Source of the DNA: Streptomyces aquilus
GTDB taxonomy: Bacteria > Actinomycetota > Actinomycetes > Streptomycetales > Streptomycetaceae
Direction of reading: 5' to 3'
DNA length: 64,000 nucleotides
Assembly: GCF_003955715.1 (NCBI RefSeq)
Contig: NZ_CP034463.1
Span: forward strand, 8,928,001-8,992,000
In this document: positions 49,740-57,636 of the stretch, in pieces
Numbering within the stretch: position 1 is the stretch's first letter
Layout: each line of letters starts with the position of its first letter
The notes under the pieces: generated by a model
Told to the model about the DNA's origin: nothing
The model's database searches: none
The model's input: only the letters and a program-made list of their open reading frames with translations
Position numbers and translations under genes: made by a program

Positions 49740-51172
49740 ACCCGTCGCCGCTCCAACCCCAGCCGCAATCCCTCCGGCATCAAGGTCAACCGCTCCGTCA
49801 CCCGCAGCCGGTAGGCCGGGTCGGCGTGCAGGTCGTAGCGGCGCAGCAGCAGGCCCAGCACCAGCGTGGCCTCGTGGAGGGCGAACTGGCGGCCGATGCA
49901 GGCCCGCGCGCCTGTGCCGAACGGCTTGAAGGTGTGCGGGGCGCGCTGCCGTACCGCCTTCGGGTCGAAGCGGTCCGGGTCGAACCGTTCGGCGTCCGCG
50001 CCCCACACCTCGGGGTCGCGGTGCAGCATCGGCGTGAGGACGAGCGTCCACGCGCCCCGTCGCATCGGGTGTTCCCCGGCCAGCACCGTGTCCTCGACGG
50101 CCTCCCGGGCGAAGGCGGGCGCCGTCGGCCACAGCCGCAGCGACTCGTCGAGGATCCGGCGGACGTAGCGGAGCCGGGCCACCTGGTCGTAGCCGGGTGA
50201 CTCCACGTCGCCCCACACCCGGTCCACCTCCGCGCGGGCGCGCGCCGCGACGTCGGGGTGGCGGGAGAGGTAGTGCAGGGCGAAGGACAGCGCGCCCGAG
50301 GTGGTCTCGTGCCCGGCCACCAGGAACGTGATCACCTGACGGCGGACGTTCTCCGCGGACAGCCGCTCACCGGTCTCCGGATGGGCGGTCCGCAGCATCC
50401 GGTCGAGGAGATCCCCGTCGCCGCCGTCGGTCTTGCGGCGCTCCCGCACCAGGTCGTCGACCGTGCGGTTCAGATAGGAGATGTCGGCTTCGTTCCGCCG
50501 GCCCGCCCGGCGCAACAACCCCGGCCACGGCACCGAGTTGAGCCGCTGCGCATAGGTCAGCGTGCCCACCATCGCGGTGATGAACGGATGCGGACGCGAG
50601 CGTTCGAAGGAGCCGAAGTCGTGGCCGAAACCGGTCCGCGCGATCGTCTCCAGTGTCAGCTTGGTCATGTCGCCGGGCACGTCCACCGTGCGGCCCGCCG
50701 CCAGCTCCGCGTCCCAGTGGTCCGTGAGCTGCCCGGCCACGGCCAGCATCATCGGGTGGTAGCCCGCCATCGCCTCCCGGCTGAAGCCAGGCGCGAGCAC
50801 GTCGTGCGCCAGCTGCCAGTTCGGCTCGTGGTTGTACGCCGTGAACAGCCCGTCCCCGGCGACCGGCCGCAGATTGGCCACCCCGAGCCCCACATGCTTC
50901 GCGAACCGCGTCTCGTCCGCGAGGTCGGCCGCCAACTTCGCGCCCCAGACGAACACGAACTCCCGGTCGAAGGCCTTGCGCCGGTAGATCGGCCCCAGCT
51001 GACGGGCGTACTTCAGGGAGTCCTGGAGCGGGGTGCGCCGGTTCGCCCCGAGCACATCGCCGAGAAGGGGCAGCCGCCGCGGCGGATGCGGGATGCGGTG
51101 CAGCTCGGGCCAGCCCTGCTCGGCGCTGCGGAACCCCTTCGGCAGCGCCGCCTGGTTGCTCGTCTCCGCCAT
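49571..51172 (-). CDS. cytochrome P450, CYP102 (BM3 haem domain)-like, unfused, with repeat tail
   Basis: A P450 of 533 aa. The N-terminal 470 residues follow the fatty-acid hydroxylase CYP102 haem domain: LPLLGDVLGANRRTPLQ, VAGDGLFTAYNHEPNWQLAHDVLAPGFS, oxygen-binding FLVAGHETTSG and haem-binding FKPFGTGARACIGRQ with Cys425. The reductase found fused in BM3 is absent; streptomycete CYP102B-type proteins are known in this haem-only form. The last 60 residues are low-complexity, with three EVASGAEA units, ending RCPVHGVGD. GGGAG precedes the ATG. Divergent from a TetR gene. Confidence 0.9.
   Translation of the reverse strand: MAETSNQAALPKGFRSAEQGWPELHRIPHPPRRLPLLGDVLGANRRTPLQDSLKYARQLGPIYRRKAFDREFVFVWGAKLAADLADETRFAKHVGLGVANLRPVAGDGLFTAYNHEPNWQLAHDVLAPGFSREAMAGYHPMMLAVAGQLTDHWDAELAAGRTVDVPGDMTKLTLETIARTGFGHDFGSFERSRPHPFITAMVGTLTYAQRLNSVPWPGLLRRAGRRNEADISYLNRTVDDLVRERRKTDGGDGDLLDRMLRTAHPETGERLSAENVRRQVITFLVAGHETTSGALSFALHYLSRHPDVAARARAEVDRVWGDVESPGYDQVARLRYVRRILDESLRLWPTAPAFAREAVEDTVLAGEHPMRRGAWTLVLTPMLHRDPEVWGADAERFDPDRFDPKAVRQRAPHTFKPFGTGARACIGRQFALHEATLVLGLLLRRYDLHADPAYRLRVTERLTLMPEGLRLGLERRRVGVPVGLGSEANSGVGAASGTEAEVASGAEAEVASGAEAEVASGAEGRCPVHGVGD
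49614..49685 (-). repeat. three 24-bp coding repeats in the P450 tail
   Basis: GACGCCACCTCCGCC starts at 49614, 49638 and 49662, an exact 24-bp period. On the coding strand each unit adds eight residues (EVASGAEA). Copy number is likely to differ between strains. Confidence 0.88.
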
Positions 51173-51220
51173 GACGCGATCTCCCTTGGTACGGGGGCGG
51201 GTTGGGGCGTGTTGTACGTC

Positions 51221-51260
51221 GGTTCAATAACGTGCTCAAGTCTGGTCCCGCTGTTGAACC
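51221..51260. promoter_or_regulatory. inverted repeat in the P450/TetR promoter region
   Basis: GGTTCAA (51221-51227) and TTGAACC (51254-51260) are perfect arms, extended by similar flanks (ACGTC-GGTTCAATAACG against ACGCC-GGTTCAACAGCG read in reverse). They fall between the divergent P450 and TetR genes and are probable TetR half-sites or two operators. Confidence 0.5.
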
Positions 51261-51301
51261 GGCGTCAAGTAAAGGAACCGTGGTCGGGATAAGGTGCGGT
51301 C

Positions 51302-51910
51302 ATGGCCGCCAACCAGGGGGAGCGCACCCGCCGCCGGCTCAGCACCGAGGAGCGCCGGGAGCAACTCCTCGCCGTCGGCGCGCGGCTGTTCTCGGAGAGC
51401 CCGTACGACGACGTGTGGATCGAGCGCGTCGCCGAGATCGCCGGTGTCTCGCGCGGGCTGCTCTACCACTACTTCCCGACCAAGCGGGATTTCTTCGCGG
51501 CCGTCGTCGAGCGCGAGAGCGGCCGGATGCTGCGGATGACCGCGGCGGTCCCCGGTGTCCCGGTGCGCGAGCAACTGGCCGCGGGGCTCGACACGTTCCT
51601 GGAGTACGTCGAGGCCCACGCGCACGGCTTCCGTGCCTTCCACCGGGCCGACGCGGCCGGGGACCAGGCCGTGCGCAAGGTCTATCAGCAGGCGCTGGCC
51701 GCGCAGGAGCGCCAGATCCTGGCGGCGCTGGCCGCGGACCCCGAGTTCGGCGCCGGGTTCGAGGCGCGGCCCGAGACCACTCTCGCCGTGCGCGGCTGGC
51801 TGGCGTTCATCACGGCGGTCTGTCTGGAGTGGCTGAGAGGTTCGGAGTTGTCCCGGGAGCAGGTGCGCGACCTGTGTGCTCGCGCGCTGCTGGGCGTCCT
51901 CGGCGTCTGA
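51302..51910 (+). CDS. TetR family transcriptional regulator
   Basis: This 202-residue regulator has the helix-turn-helix RREQLLAVGARLFSESPYDDVWIERVAEIAGVSRGLLYHYFPTKRDFFAAVV at residues about 18-67, and a helical ligand domain. It is divergent from the CYP102-like gene and probably represses it until a fatty acid or related ligand binds (inference from position and from fatty-acid induction known for this P450 family). Confidence 0.92.
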   Translation: MAANQGERTRRRLSTEERREQLLAVGARLFSESPYDDVWIERVAEIAGVSRGLLYHYFPTKRDFFAAVVERESGRMLRMTAAVPGVPVREQLAAGLDTFLEYVEAHAHGFRAFHRADAAGDQAVRKVYQQALAAQERQILAALAADPEFGAGFEARPETTLAVRGWLAFITAVCLEWLRGSELSREQVRDLCARALLGVLGV

Positions 51911-51965
51911 ACTTTCGCGAAGGGGCAGGGGGTGGTGGTTGGCGTGCACCCCGATCTCCGATAGG

Positions 51966-51984
51966 TTAGGCAAGGCTTACCTAA
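51966..51984. promoter_or_regulatory. iron box (DmdR1/IdeR/DtxR operator)
   Basis: TTAGGCAAGGCTTACCTAA matches the 19-bp consensus TTAGGTTAGGCTAACCTAA at 16 of 19 positions with near-perfect symmetry. It overlaps the AAGGAGG ribosome site of the DUF2470 gene, so iron-loaded DmdR1 would block transcription close to the start. Confidence 0.85.
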
Positions 51985-51995
51985 GGAGGTCTGGA

Positions 51996-52733
51996 ATGGG
52001 TGCTGGGATGGGTGACAGCCACAGCTGGGCGGCCGCGCCTTCCGCGGCGGAGCGGGCGCGCTCGGTGCTCGCCACCGCGTGGTCGTGCGCCGTGACCGCG
52101 GACGGCGGTCGCGAGGAGCTCGTCGGCGCGCACACGGTCGCCGAGGACGGCCGGGTGCACCTCGACGTCCCGGACGACAGCGCGCTGCTCGCGGCCGCGA
52201 TCTGCGCGCCGCGCGGAGAGCCGTCCGCCGTGCTGGAGTTCGCCGACGTCTCGCCCGTTCCCGTGCGCAACCGTATCCGGGCCCGGCTGTGGCTCGCCGG
52301 CTGGTTCGCCCCAGAGGACGACCGGCTGGCGTTCACCGCGACCCGGGTCGTGCTGCGGCAGCCGTCCGGCGCCGTCGTCGTCGGCCTCGACGAGTTCGCC
52401 GCCGCCGCGCCCGACCCCCTGGCCACGGCTGAGGCCCGGCTGCTGACGCATCTCGCCGACTGCCACTCCGACGCGGTCGAGCGCCTCACCCGGCTCGTCG
52501 AAGCCGACAGCCTGCACGGCGCCGTCAAGGTCCAGCCCGTCGCGATCGACCGGCACGGACTGACCCTGCGCATCGAACGCGCCCGCGCCCACGGCGACGT
52601 ACGCCTGCCCTTCCACCGGCCCGCCGACGACGTCGGACAGCTCACCGAGCGCATGCACGTCCTGCTCGGCCAGGCCGCCTCGGCCTCCTGCCCGCGTGCG
52701 CTACAGCGGCAGCGCACAGACGGCGACGGGTGA
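51996..52733 (+). CDS. DUF2470 domain protein under iron control
   Basis: A 245-residue protein, with ARSVLATAWSCAVTADG and PVRNRIRARLWLAGWF in the N-terminal split-barrel-like part and a DUF2470 region at about 140-235 (EARLLTHLADCHSDAVERLTRLVE, then GLTLRIERARAHGDVRLPFHRPADD). DUF2470 occurs at the C-terminus of HugZ-like haem-degrading proteins. With an iron box directly upstream, a role in haem or iron use is a fair inference. AAGGAGG sits 6 bases before ATG 51996. Its 3' end overlaps the convergent lactonase gene by 33 bp. Confidence 0.85.
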   Translation: MGAGMGDSHSWAAAPSAAERARSVLATAWSCAVTADGGREELVGAHTVAEDGRVHLDVPDDSALLAAAICAPRGEPSAVLEFADVSPVPVRNRIRARLWLAGWFAPEDDRLAFTATRVVLRQPSGAVVVGLDEFAAAAPDPLATAEARLLTHLADCHSDAVERLTRLVEADSLHGAVKVQPVAIDRHGLTLRIERARAHGDVRLPFHRPADDVGQLTERMHVLLGQAASASCPRALQRQRTDGDG

Positions 52734-53906
52734 CGCGAACGGCCTGCCCGCGAGCCGCAGCCGACCGCTGCCCGTGTCCACGCGGAACACGCTCACCGTG
52801 CCCGACCGCTGGTTCGCCGCGAACAGCAGCGTGCCGTCCGGCGACAGGGCGATCTGCCGCGGGAAGTCGCCGGCCACCGGCACCGTGTCGAGGAGCCTGA
52901 GCCGGGCGCCGTCCGCCTCCACCGCGTAGCGCGTGAGGCTGTTGTGGCCGCGGTTGGCGAGGTAGGCGTACCGGCCGTCCGGCGTCACCGCGAACTGCGC
53001 CGGATAGCTGGTCCCCGAGCCGGTCCCCGTGGACTGCGCCCCGCCGATGGTGAGGCGCCCGGTGTCGGCGTCGTAGGCGCAGACGGCGACGGTGTTGTCG
53101 ACCTCGTTGGCGAGGTAGGCGTACCGGCCGCCGGGATGGAACGTGAGATGCCGCGGACCGGCCCCCGGCCGGGTGTGGGCCTGCGCGACCTGGGTGAGCC
53201 GTCCGGTCCGTTCGTCGAGGCGGTACGTGTAGACCGTGTCCGTGCCCAGGTCGACGGCGAGGAGATGACGGCCGTCCGGGCTGGTCACGAACTGGTGGGC
53301 GTGCGGGCCCTCCTGCCCCGGCCCCGGTTCGGGTGTGGAGTGCGTGACGAGGTCGGCGCGCTCGCCGATCGCCCCCGAGGCGTCGAGGGGATGCACGGCC
53401 ACACTGCCGTCGCCGTAGTTCGCGCTCAGCAGCCAGCGTCCACCAGGATGCACCGACAGATGACAGGGCGCCCCGCCGCCGGTGCTCCGGCTGCCCAGCA
53501 CCTCGCGGTCGGAGAGCCGTACGGCGGTCACGGCGCCCTTCTCGCGCTCGTTCACCGCGTACAGCGTGCGGCCGTCGGGGTGCAGGGCGAGATACGACGG
53601 GTCGCCGACGCCGGTGAGCGTGCCGCCCCGGGTCACTTCGCCGGTCTCGGTGTCGTACGTGGCGAAGGCGATGCCGGTGCCGCCGTCCTCGACGGAGGTG
53701 TACGTGCCGAGGGCCAGGGGGCGGGGGCCGGACGGGGTGGGGGAGGGTGCCGTGGTGGCGGTGCTCGGACCTGCCTCCGGTGCTACGGACCGAGGGCTCC
53801 GGGCCGCCTCCGGCCCGGCGTCGTCGCACGAGGAAAGCACCGTCACCGTGGCCGTCCCCGCGAGCGCGCCGACGAACCGGCGCCTGCTCCAGTCGCCCCT
53901 GCCCAT
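52701..53906 (-). CDS. lactonase-family seven-bladed propeller, exported lipoprotein
   Basis: A 401-residue protein of the 6-phosphogluconolactonase-like (Lactonase/YbhE) family. Twin-arginine signal WSRRRFVGALAG is followed by a lipobox-like VLSSC (Cys27) and a proline/serine linker. The blades repeat YLALHPDGRTLYAVNE, HLSVHPGGRWLLSANYGDGSVAVH, HQFVTSPDGRHLLAVDLGTDTVY, HLTFHPGGRYAYLANE and FAVTPDGRYAYLANRGHN. Because it is exported, a cytoplasmic pentose-phosphate role is unlikely; a lactone or related carbohydrate ligand outside the membrane fits better. Confidence 0.88.
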   Translation of the reverse strand: MGRGDWSRRRFVGALAGTATVTVLSSCDDAGPEAARSPRSVAPEAGPSTATTAPSPTPSGPRPLALGTYTSVEDGGTGIAFATYDTETGEVTRGGTLTGVGDPSYLALHPDGRTLYAVNEREKGAVTAVRLSDREVLGSRSTGGGAPCHLSVHPGGRWLLSANYGDGSVAVHPLDASGAIGERADLVTHSTPEPGPGQEGPHAHQFVTSPDGRHLLAVDLGTDTVYTYRLDERTGRLTQVAQAHTRPGAGPRHLTFHPGGRYAYLANEVDNTVAVCAYDADTGRLTIGGAQSTGTGSGTSYPAQFAVTPDGRYAYLANRGHNSLTRYAVEADGARLRLLDTVPVAGDFPRQIALSPDGTLLFAANQRSGTVSVFRVDTGSGRLRLAGRPFASPVAVCALPL

Positions 53907-53997
53907 GCACGCACCTCAGGTCGGTTGCTCGGTCGCAAGCCACCATGACCCGGACGGCGTCCCGTACGCAAACACGGGCACGCCACTGTCGGTCACC

Positions 53998-55275
53998 TCA
54001 CCTGGAGCGCCTGGCGGGAGCGAGCCGGTTCCTGCGTACGCGCTCCTGGAACTTGGTGAGCCGCGGCAGCCGTTCGCGCTGCTCCTGGGAGGTGCGGTCC
54101 AGCTCCTCCAGGAGCCGCCGCGAGCGGTGCTCGGTGTCCAGCTCGTCGAGGATGCGGTTGACCTCGGTCAGCACCGCCCCGTGCAGCTGCCACTGGCGGG
54201 CGTCGCGCTGCACCTCCTCCAGGAGCAGCTGGGCGAGCTTGTCGCGGGTGGCCGCGGCCTGCCGCAGCTCGGAGGCGAGCCGCTCCTCGGCCGACTCGGC
54301 GCTCTGGCTGACATGGGCGGTGACCAGCACCGCGAAGCTGACGATGGCGTCCGCGATCTCGGACAGCAACTGGTCCACGGCGGCGCCCGACTGCGCGCCG
54401 AACAGCGGCTCGGGGTCGCGTTCCTTGGCGAGGTCGGCGAAGGTGCGGGCGAGGACCCGCAGCACGACCGTGCAGATCTCCAGCGTGTCCAGGCCGGTGC
54501 GCAGCACCACCCGGTGCAGCAGCCCCTCACGGACGCGCGGATTGAGCCGCAGGCTGTCCTCGGCCTGCCGCAGCGCGGCGTCCACCTCGACGATGTCGTG
54601 GTCGAGCTGGCGTGCCTCGTGCAGCCGCTGCCTCGCGCGCTCCACGGGGGTGCGGCCCGCGGCCTCCTCGCCCATGCGCAGCATCAACTGCCGTACCCGG
54701 CGGGCCAGCCCCTCGATCGACTCGCCCGCCTCGTCCACCCACACCGGCGGCGCGAACAGCAGGTTGAAGCCGAGGCCGACGACCGCCCCGATCAGGGTCT
54801 CCAGCACTCGCGCCCACGCGGTGTCCCCGACCGTCGTCACCCCGAGGACCAGCATCGCGCTGATCGCCACCTCGGGCACGTACTCGTCGACCTTCACCAG
54901 ATGCCCCACCGCCAGCGAGGCCAGGATCAGCAGCGCGAGGCTCCACCACGTCAGGCCGACCAGCAGGCTGAAGGCGATGGCGACCAGCACACCGGCCACC
55001 ACGGAGTTGACCCGGCGGATGCCGTTGGTGAGCGTCGCGTAGAGGGTGACCTGGACGACCAGCAGCGCGGTCAGGGGCGCGGTGAGCGGGGCCGGCTCCG
55101 GGCTCAGGCGCAGCGCGATGACGTACGCGATCGTCGCCGCGGCAGCGGACCGCAGCGCATGGACGACCGCGGGGTCCCTGCGGCGCTTCACGAAGCGCAC
55201 CAGGGACGTCATCCACTCACGTACATCCAGCATCCTCAGGCTGTTCCTCTTCCACATGTGCGGGGTGGTACCCAT
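53998..55275 (-). CDS. aromatic acid exporter (ArAE/FUSC) family membrane protein
   Basis: About 425 aa. Six hydrophobic spans lie in the first 180 residues (SAAAATIAYVIALRL, LTALLVVQVTLYATL, VVAGVLVAIAFSLLVGLTWW, ALLILASLAVGHLV, ISAMLVLGVTTVG, LIGAVVGLGFNLLFAPPVW), followed by a long cytoplasmic helical part with coiled-coil character. This is the FUSC half-protein plan linked to export of aromatic acids. The start is uncertain: ATG at 55275, 55257 or 55233 are all in frame, and none has an ideal ribosome site. Confidence 0.82.
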   Translation of the reverse strand: MGTTPHMWKRNSLRMLDVREWMTSLVRFVKRRRDPAVVHALRSAAAATIAYVIALRLSPEPAPLTAPLTALLVVQVTLYATLTNGIRRVNSVVAGVLVAIAFSLLVGLTWWSLALLILASLAVGHLVKVDEYVPEVAISAMLVLGVTTVGDTAWARVLETLIGAVVGLGFNLLFAPPVWVDEAGESIEGLARRVRQLMLRMGEEAAGRTPVERARQRLHEARQLDHDIVEVDAALRQAEDSLRLNPRVREGLLHRVVLRTGLDTLEICTVVLRVLARTFADLAKERDPEPLFGAQSGAAVDQLLSEIADAIVSFAVLVTAHVSQSAESAEERLASELRQAAATRDKLAQLLLEEVQRDARQWQLHGAVLTEVNRILDELDTEHRSRRLLEELDRTSQEQRERLPRLTKFQERVRRNRLAPARRSR

Positions 55276-55350
55276 TGCGGACCGTAGCTGTCCGCAAGGA
55301 TGCCTAGATTGTTGGTACCAGCAGGTCGGCGGCAAGAGGGGAGACCAGTG

Positions 55351-55935
55351 ATGGCGGACACCCGAGGGTTCGAGGTTCTCACAGGTGCGCACGACTATCT
55401 CCGTGAGGTGGTCGCGGGGGTGCCGGCGGGGGCCTGGGGAGCGGCGACGCCGTGCAGCGAGTGGACGGCACGCCAGGTGCTCAACCACGCGCGGATCGAC
55501 CAGCAGGGCTACGGTCTCGCGATCACCGGCGGGCGCCCCGACTCCGACCCCTTCCACCCCGAGGACGCCCTCGCCGCGGACCCGTCCGCGCAGCTCGACG
55601 AGGTGCTGCGGATGGTGGCGGCCGCGTACGCGGGGCTGCCCGCGGACAGCGAGGCGGTGCCCACGCCCCTCGGCCCGCTGCCCCTGCCGTTCGCCGCCGC
55701 GGCGGCCGCGATGGACGCGGCCGTGCACGCCTGGGACATCGCCGTCGCGACGGGCCAGGACCTACCGCTCACGGAGGAGCTGGCCGAGGGCATCCGGCCG
55801 CTCGCGGACCACCTCGTGGACCATCTCCGCGACTCCTACCAGGTGTTCGCCCCCGCCCGGCAGGTGCCGGCCGGCGCCGGCCAGGCCGAGTCCCTGCTCG
55901 CCTTCCTCGGCCGCGACCCGCACTGGAAGCCCTGA
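55351..55935 (+). CDS. TIGR03086-type DinB/maleylpyruvate-isomerase-like metal-binding protein
   Basis: This 194-residue four-helix protein has the family features GAWGAATPCSEWTARQVLNHA (first His ligand), and AAAAMDAAVHAWDIAVATGQDLPL with the second His. The DinB/MDMPI fold binds a divalent metal and in some members acts as a thiol-dependent isomerase or transferase (mycothiol in actinomycetes). GAGGGGAG precedes the ATG at 55351. Function here is open. Confidence 0.87.
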   Translation: MADTRGFEVLTGAHDYLREVVAGVPAGAWGAATPCSEWTARQVLNHARIDQQGYGLAITGGRPDSDPFHPEDALAADPSAQLDEVLRMVAAAYAGLPADSEAVPTPLGPLPLPFAAAAAAMDAAVHAWDIAVATGQDLPLTEELAEGIRPLADHLVDHLRDSYQVFAPARQVPAGAGQAESLLAFLGRDPHWKP

Positions 55936-55945
55936 ACCCCCGAGG

Positions 55946-56527
55946 TCAGGCGCTGCCGACGGCCCGGCTGCGGGACCGGTAGCCGGCGATCTTCGCGAGG
56001 TTGCCGCACCGCTCCATCGAGCACCAACGCCGCCGCCGGGCCTGGGAGTCGTCGAGGAACAGCAGGGAACACTCCGGGTTCTCGCACTCCTTGACCCGCG
56101 CCATCAGCGGCCCGCTCGCCAGCAGTACGGCGTCCCGCGCGACGGTGGCCAGGGCCGCGCGCGCGGGATGCCTCGCCGTCCAGCGCACCGCGCCCCACTG
56201 GGGGGCCAGATCCGGGCGCGCCGCCGTGGCGTTGATCAGCTCGACGTCGGCCGCGTCCGGCGCCTGCCCCGCCATGGCGGCCCGCACGAAGCGATGGACG
56301 GCCTCGCGCAGCAGCCGGGCGTCCGCGAGATCCCGCGCGCTCACCCGCACCGGCTCCTCGCCCGCGGCCAGCTCCGCCTGGGTCAGCCAGCGCGCCAGGG
56401 CGGCGGTGTCCGGCAGCCGCTCCTTGGGCGTGGCGTGCCGTTTGCCGAGCGTGGCGACGAAGTTCAGACAGGGGCGGCCCCCGATGAACGGGAAGACGAG
56501 ATCGGGGTCGGGGCTGTGGGCGGTCAC
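55946..56527 (-). CDS. CGNR zinc-finger regulator (ABATE domain)
   Basis: This 193-residue protein has an N-terminal ABATE-like stress domain (FIGGRPCLNFVATLGKRHATPKERL) and a C-terminal CGNR zinc finger: CENPECSLLFLD, then RRRWCSMERCGNLAKIAGYR. The finger's four cysteines bind zinc and the CGNR segment is thought to contact DNA. GTG at 56527 is chosen because the upstream extension enters the palindromic promoter region. It is divergent from a quinone reductase with a 51-bp palindrome between them. Confidence 0.9.
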   Translation of the reverse strand: MTAHSPDPDLVFPFIGGRPCLNFVATLGKRHATPKERLPDTAALARWLTQAELAAGEEPVRVSARDLADARLLREAVHRFVRAAMAGQAPDAADVELINATAARPDLAPQWGAVRWTARHPARAALATVARDAVLLASGPLMARVKECENPECSLLFLDDSQARRRRWCSMERCGNLAKIAGYRSRSRAVGSA

Positions 56528-56559
56528 GACGTCGAGCCTACCCGCAGCGGACCAGCCCT

Positions 56560-56610
56560 TGACACCCCTTGAACCAGTGTCGCAGGGTGACACCTGTTCA
56601 AGTGGTGTCA
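56560..56610. promoter_or_regulatory. 51-bp near-perfect palindrome, probable CGNR operator
   Basis: Left arm TGACACCCCTTGAACCAG-TGTC (56560-56581) and right arm (56589-56610, read in reverse) agree at 19 of 22 positions around a 7-bp centre. The left edge also supplies a TTGACA -35-like hexamer (56559-56564). It fills the gap between the divergent CGNR gene and quinone reductase gene. Confidence 0.7.
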
Positions 56611-56633
56611 GCGACGTGTGAAAGCGGTGGGGT

Positions 56634-57635
56634 ATGCGTGCGGTGCGGATCGACGAGTTCGGCGGGCCCGAGGTGCTGGTCGAGGTCGAGGTGCCGGAGC
56701 CGGTGCCGGGACCGGGGGAGGTGCTCGTACGGGTCGCGGCGGCCGGCGTGAACCGCGCCGACGCCCTCGTGAGGCGGGGTGTCTACCATCGCGCCGGCAA
56801 GCCCCCGCTGATTCCGGGCGCCGAGGCGTCCGGTGTGATCGCCGAGGTGGGGGAGGGGGTGGAGGGGCTCGCGGTCGGGCAGCGGGTCGTCGCCCTGGAC
56901 GCCGGGAAGTCCCCCGGCTTCTATGCCGAGTTGGCTGTGGTGCCCGCCACCCAGGTGGTCGTGCTGCCCGACGGCGTGGGCCTGGTCGAGGCGGCCGCGC
57001 TGCCCGTCGCGTGGCTCTCCGCCTGGTACTGCGTACGGCATCTCGCCCAGGTCGGCAAGGGCGACACCGTGGTGGTGAAGGCGGCGGCGAGCGGGGTCGG
57101 TACCGCGGCCGTGCAGATCGCCGCCGACGCGGGGGCCCGGGTGATCGCGCTCGCCGGATCGGCCGAGAAGGCCGCCTGGGCGGCGGAGTTCGGGGCGGAC
57201 GCCGTCGTCGACACCTCCGTGCACCCCGGTGACGCCGAGGTCGAGGAGGTGCTGCGGCTGACCGACGGGCGCGGTGCCGAGGTCGTCCTCGACACCGTCG
57301 GGGGCGCGTCCTTCGGCCGGAGTCTGCGCCAGGTCGCGCAGGGCGGCCGGGTCGTCGCGCTCGCCAACGTGGCGCTGGAGCCCAGCACGATCGACACCCG
57401 CGACTTCTACCCGAAGAACGTGACGATCCACGGCTTCCAGCTCACCAACCGGCAGTTGCAGGGCTACGACCCCCGGGCCGACCTGCGGGAACTGGCCGAC
57501 CGGGTCGCCGCGGGCGTCTACCGCGTGCCGGTCGAGACGGTGCTGCCGCTCGCGCAGGCGCGCGCGGCGCACGAGCGGCTGGAGAACAGGGCGAACCGCG
57601 GCAAGATCGTGCTGGCCGTGGGCGCCCTGGACTGA
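56634..57635 (+). CDS. NADPH:quinone reductase-like zinc-free MDR oxidoreductase
   Basis: A medium-chain dehydrogenase/reductase of 333 aa: N-terminal GroES-like fold with AGVNRADALVRRGVYHRAGKPPLIPGAEASG, and a Rossmann domain with VVKAAASGVGTAAVQIAADAGARVIALAGS. It lacks the cysteine cluster for structural zinc, as quinone oxidoreductases do. It would reduce quinones or enones with NADPH. The divergent CGNR protein and shared palindrome suggest induction by its substrate. Confidence 0.9.
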   Translation: MRAVRIDEFGGPEVLVEVEVPEPVPGPGEVLVRVAAAGVNRADALVRRGVYHRAGKPPLIPGAEASGVIAEVGEGVEGLAVGQRVVALDAGKSPGFYAELAVVPATQVVVLPDGVGLVEAAALPVAWLSAWYCVRHLAQVGKGDTVVVKAAASGVGTAAVQIAADAGARVIALAGSAEKAAWAAEFGADAVVDTSVHPGDAEVEEVLRLTDGRGAEVVLDTVGGASFGRSLRQVAQGGRVVALANVALEPSTIDTRDFYPKNVTIHGFQLTNRQLQGYDPRADLRELADRVAAGVYRVPVETVLPLAQARAAHERLENRANRGKIVLAVGALD

Positions 57636-57636
57636 G

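Noticed and set aside
49200..49929. Proline/arginine-rich plus-strand frames
   Set aside because: They are antisense to the P450 tail and its repeat region; composition is low-complexity with no start signal.
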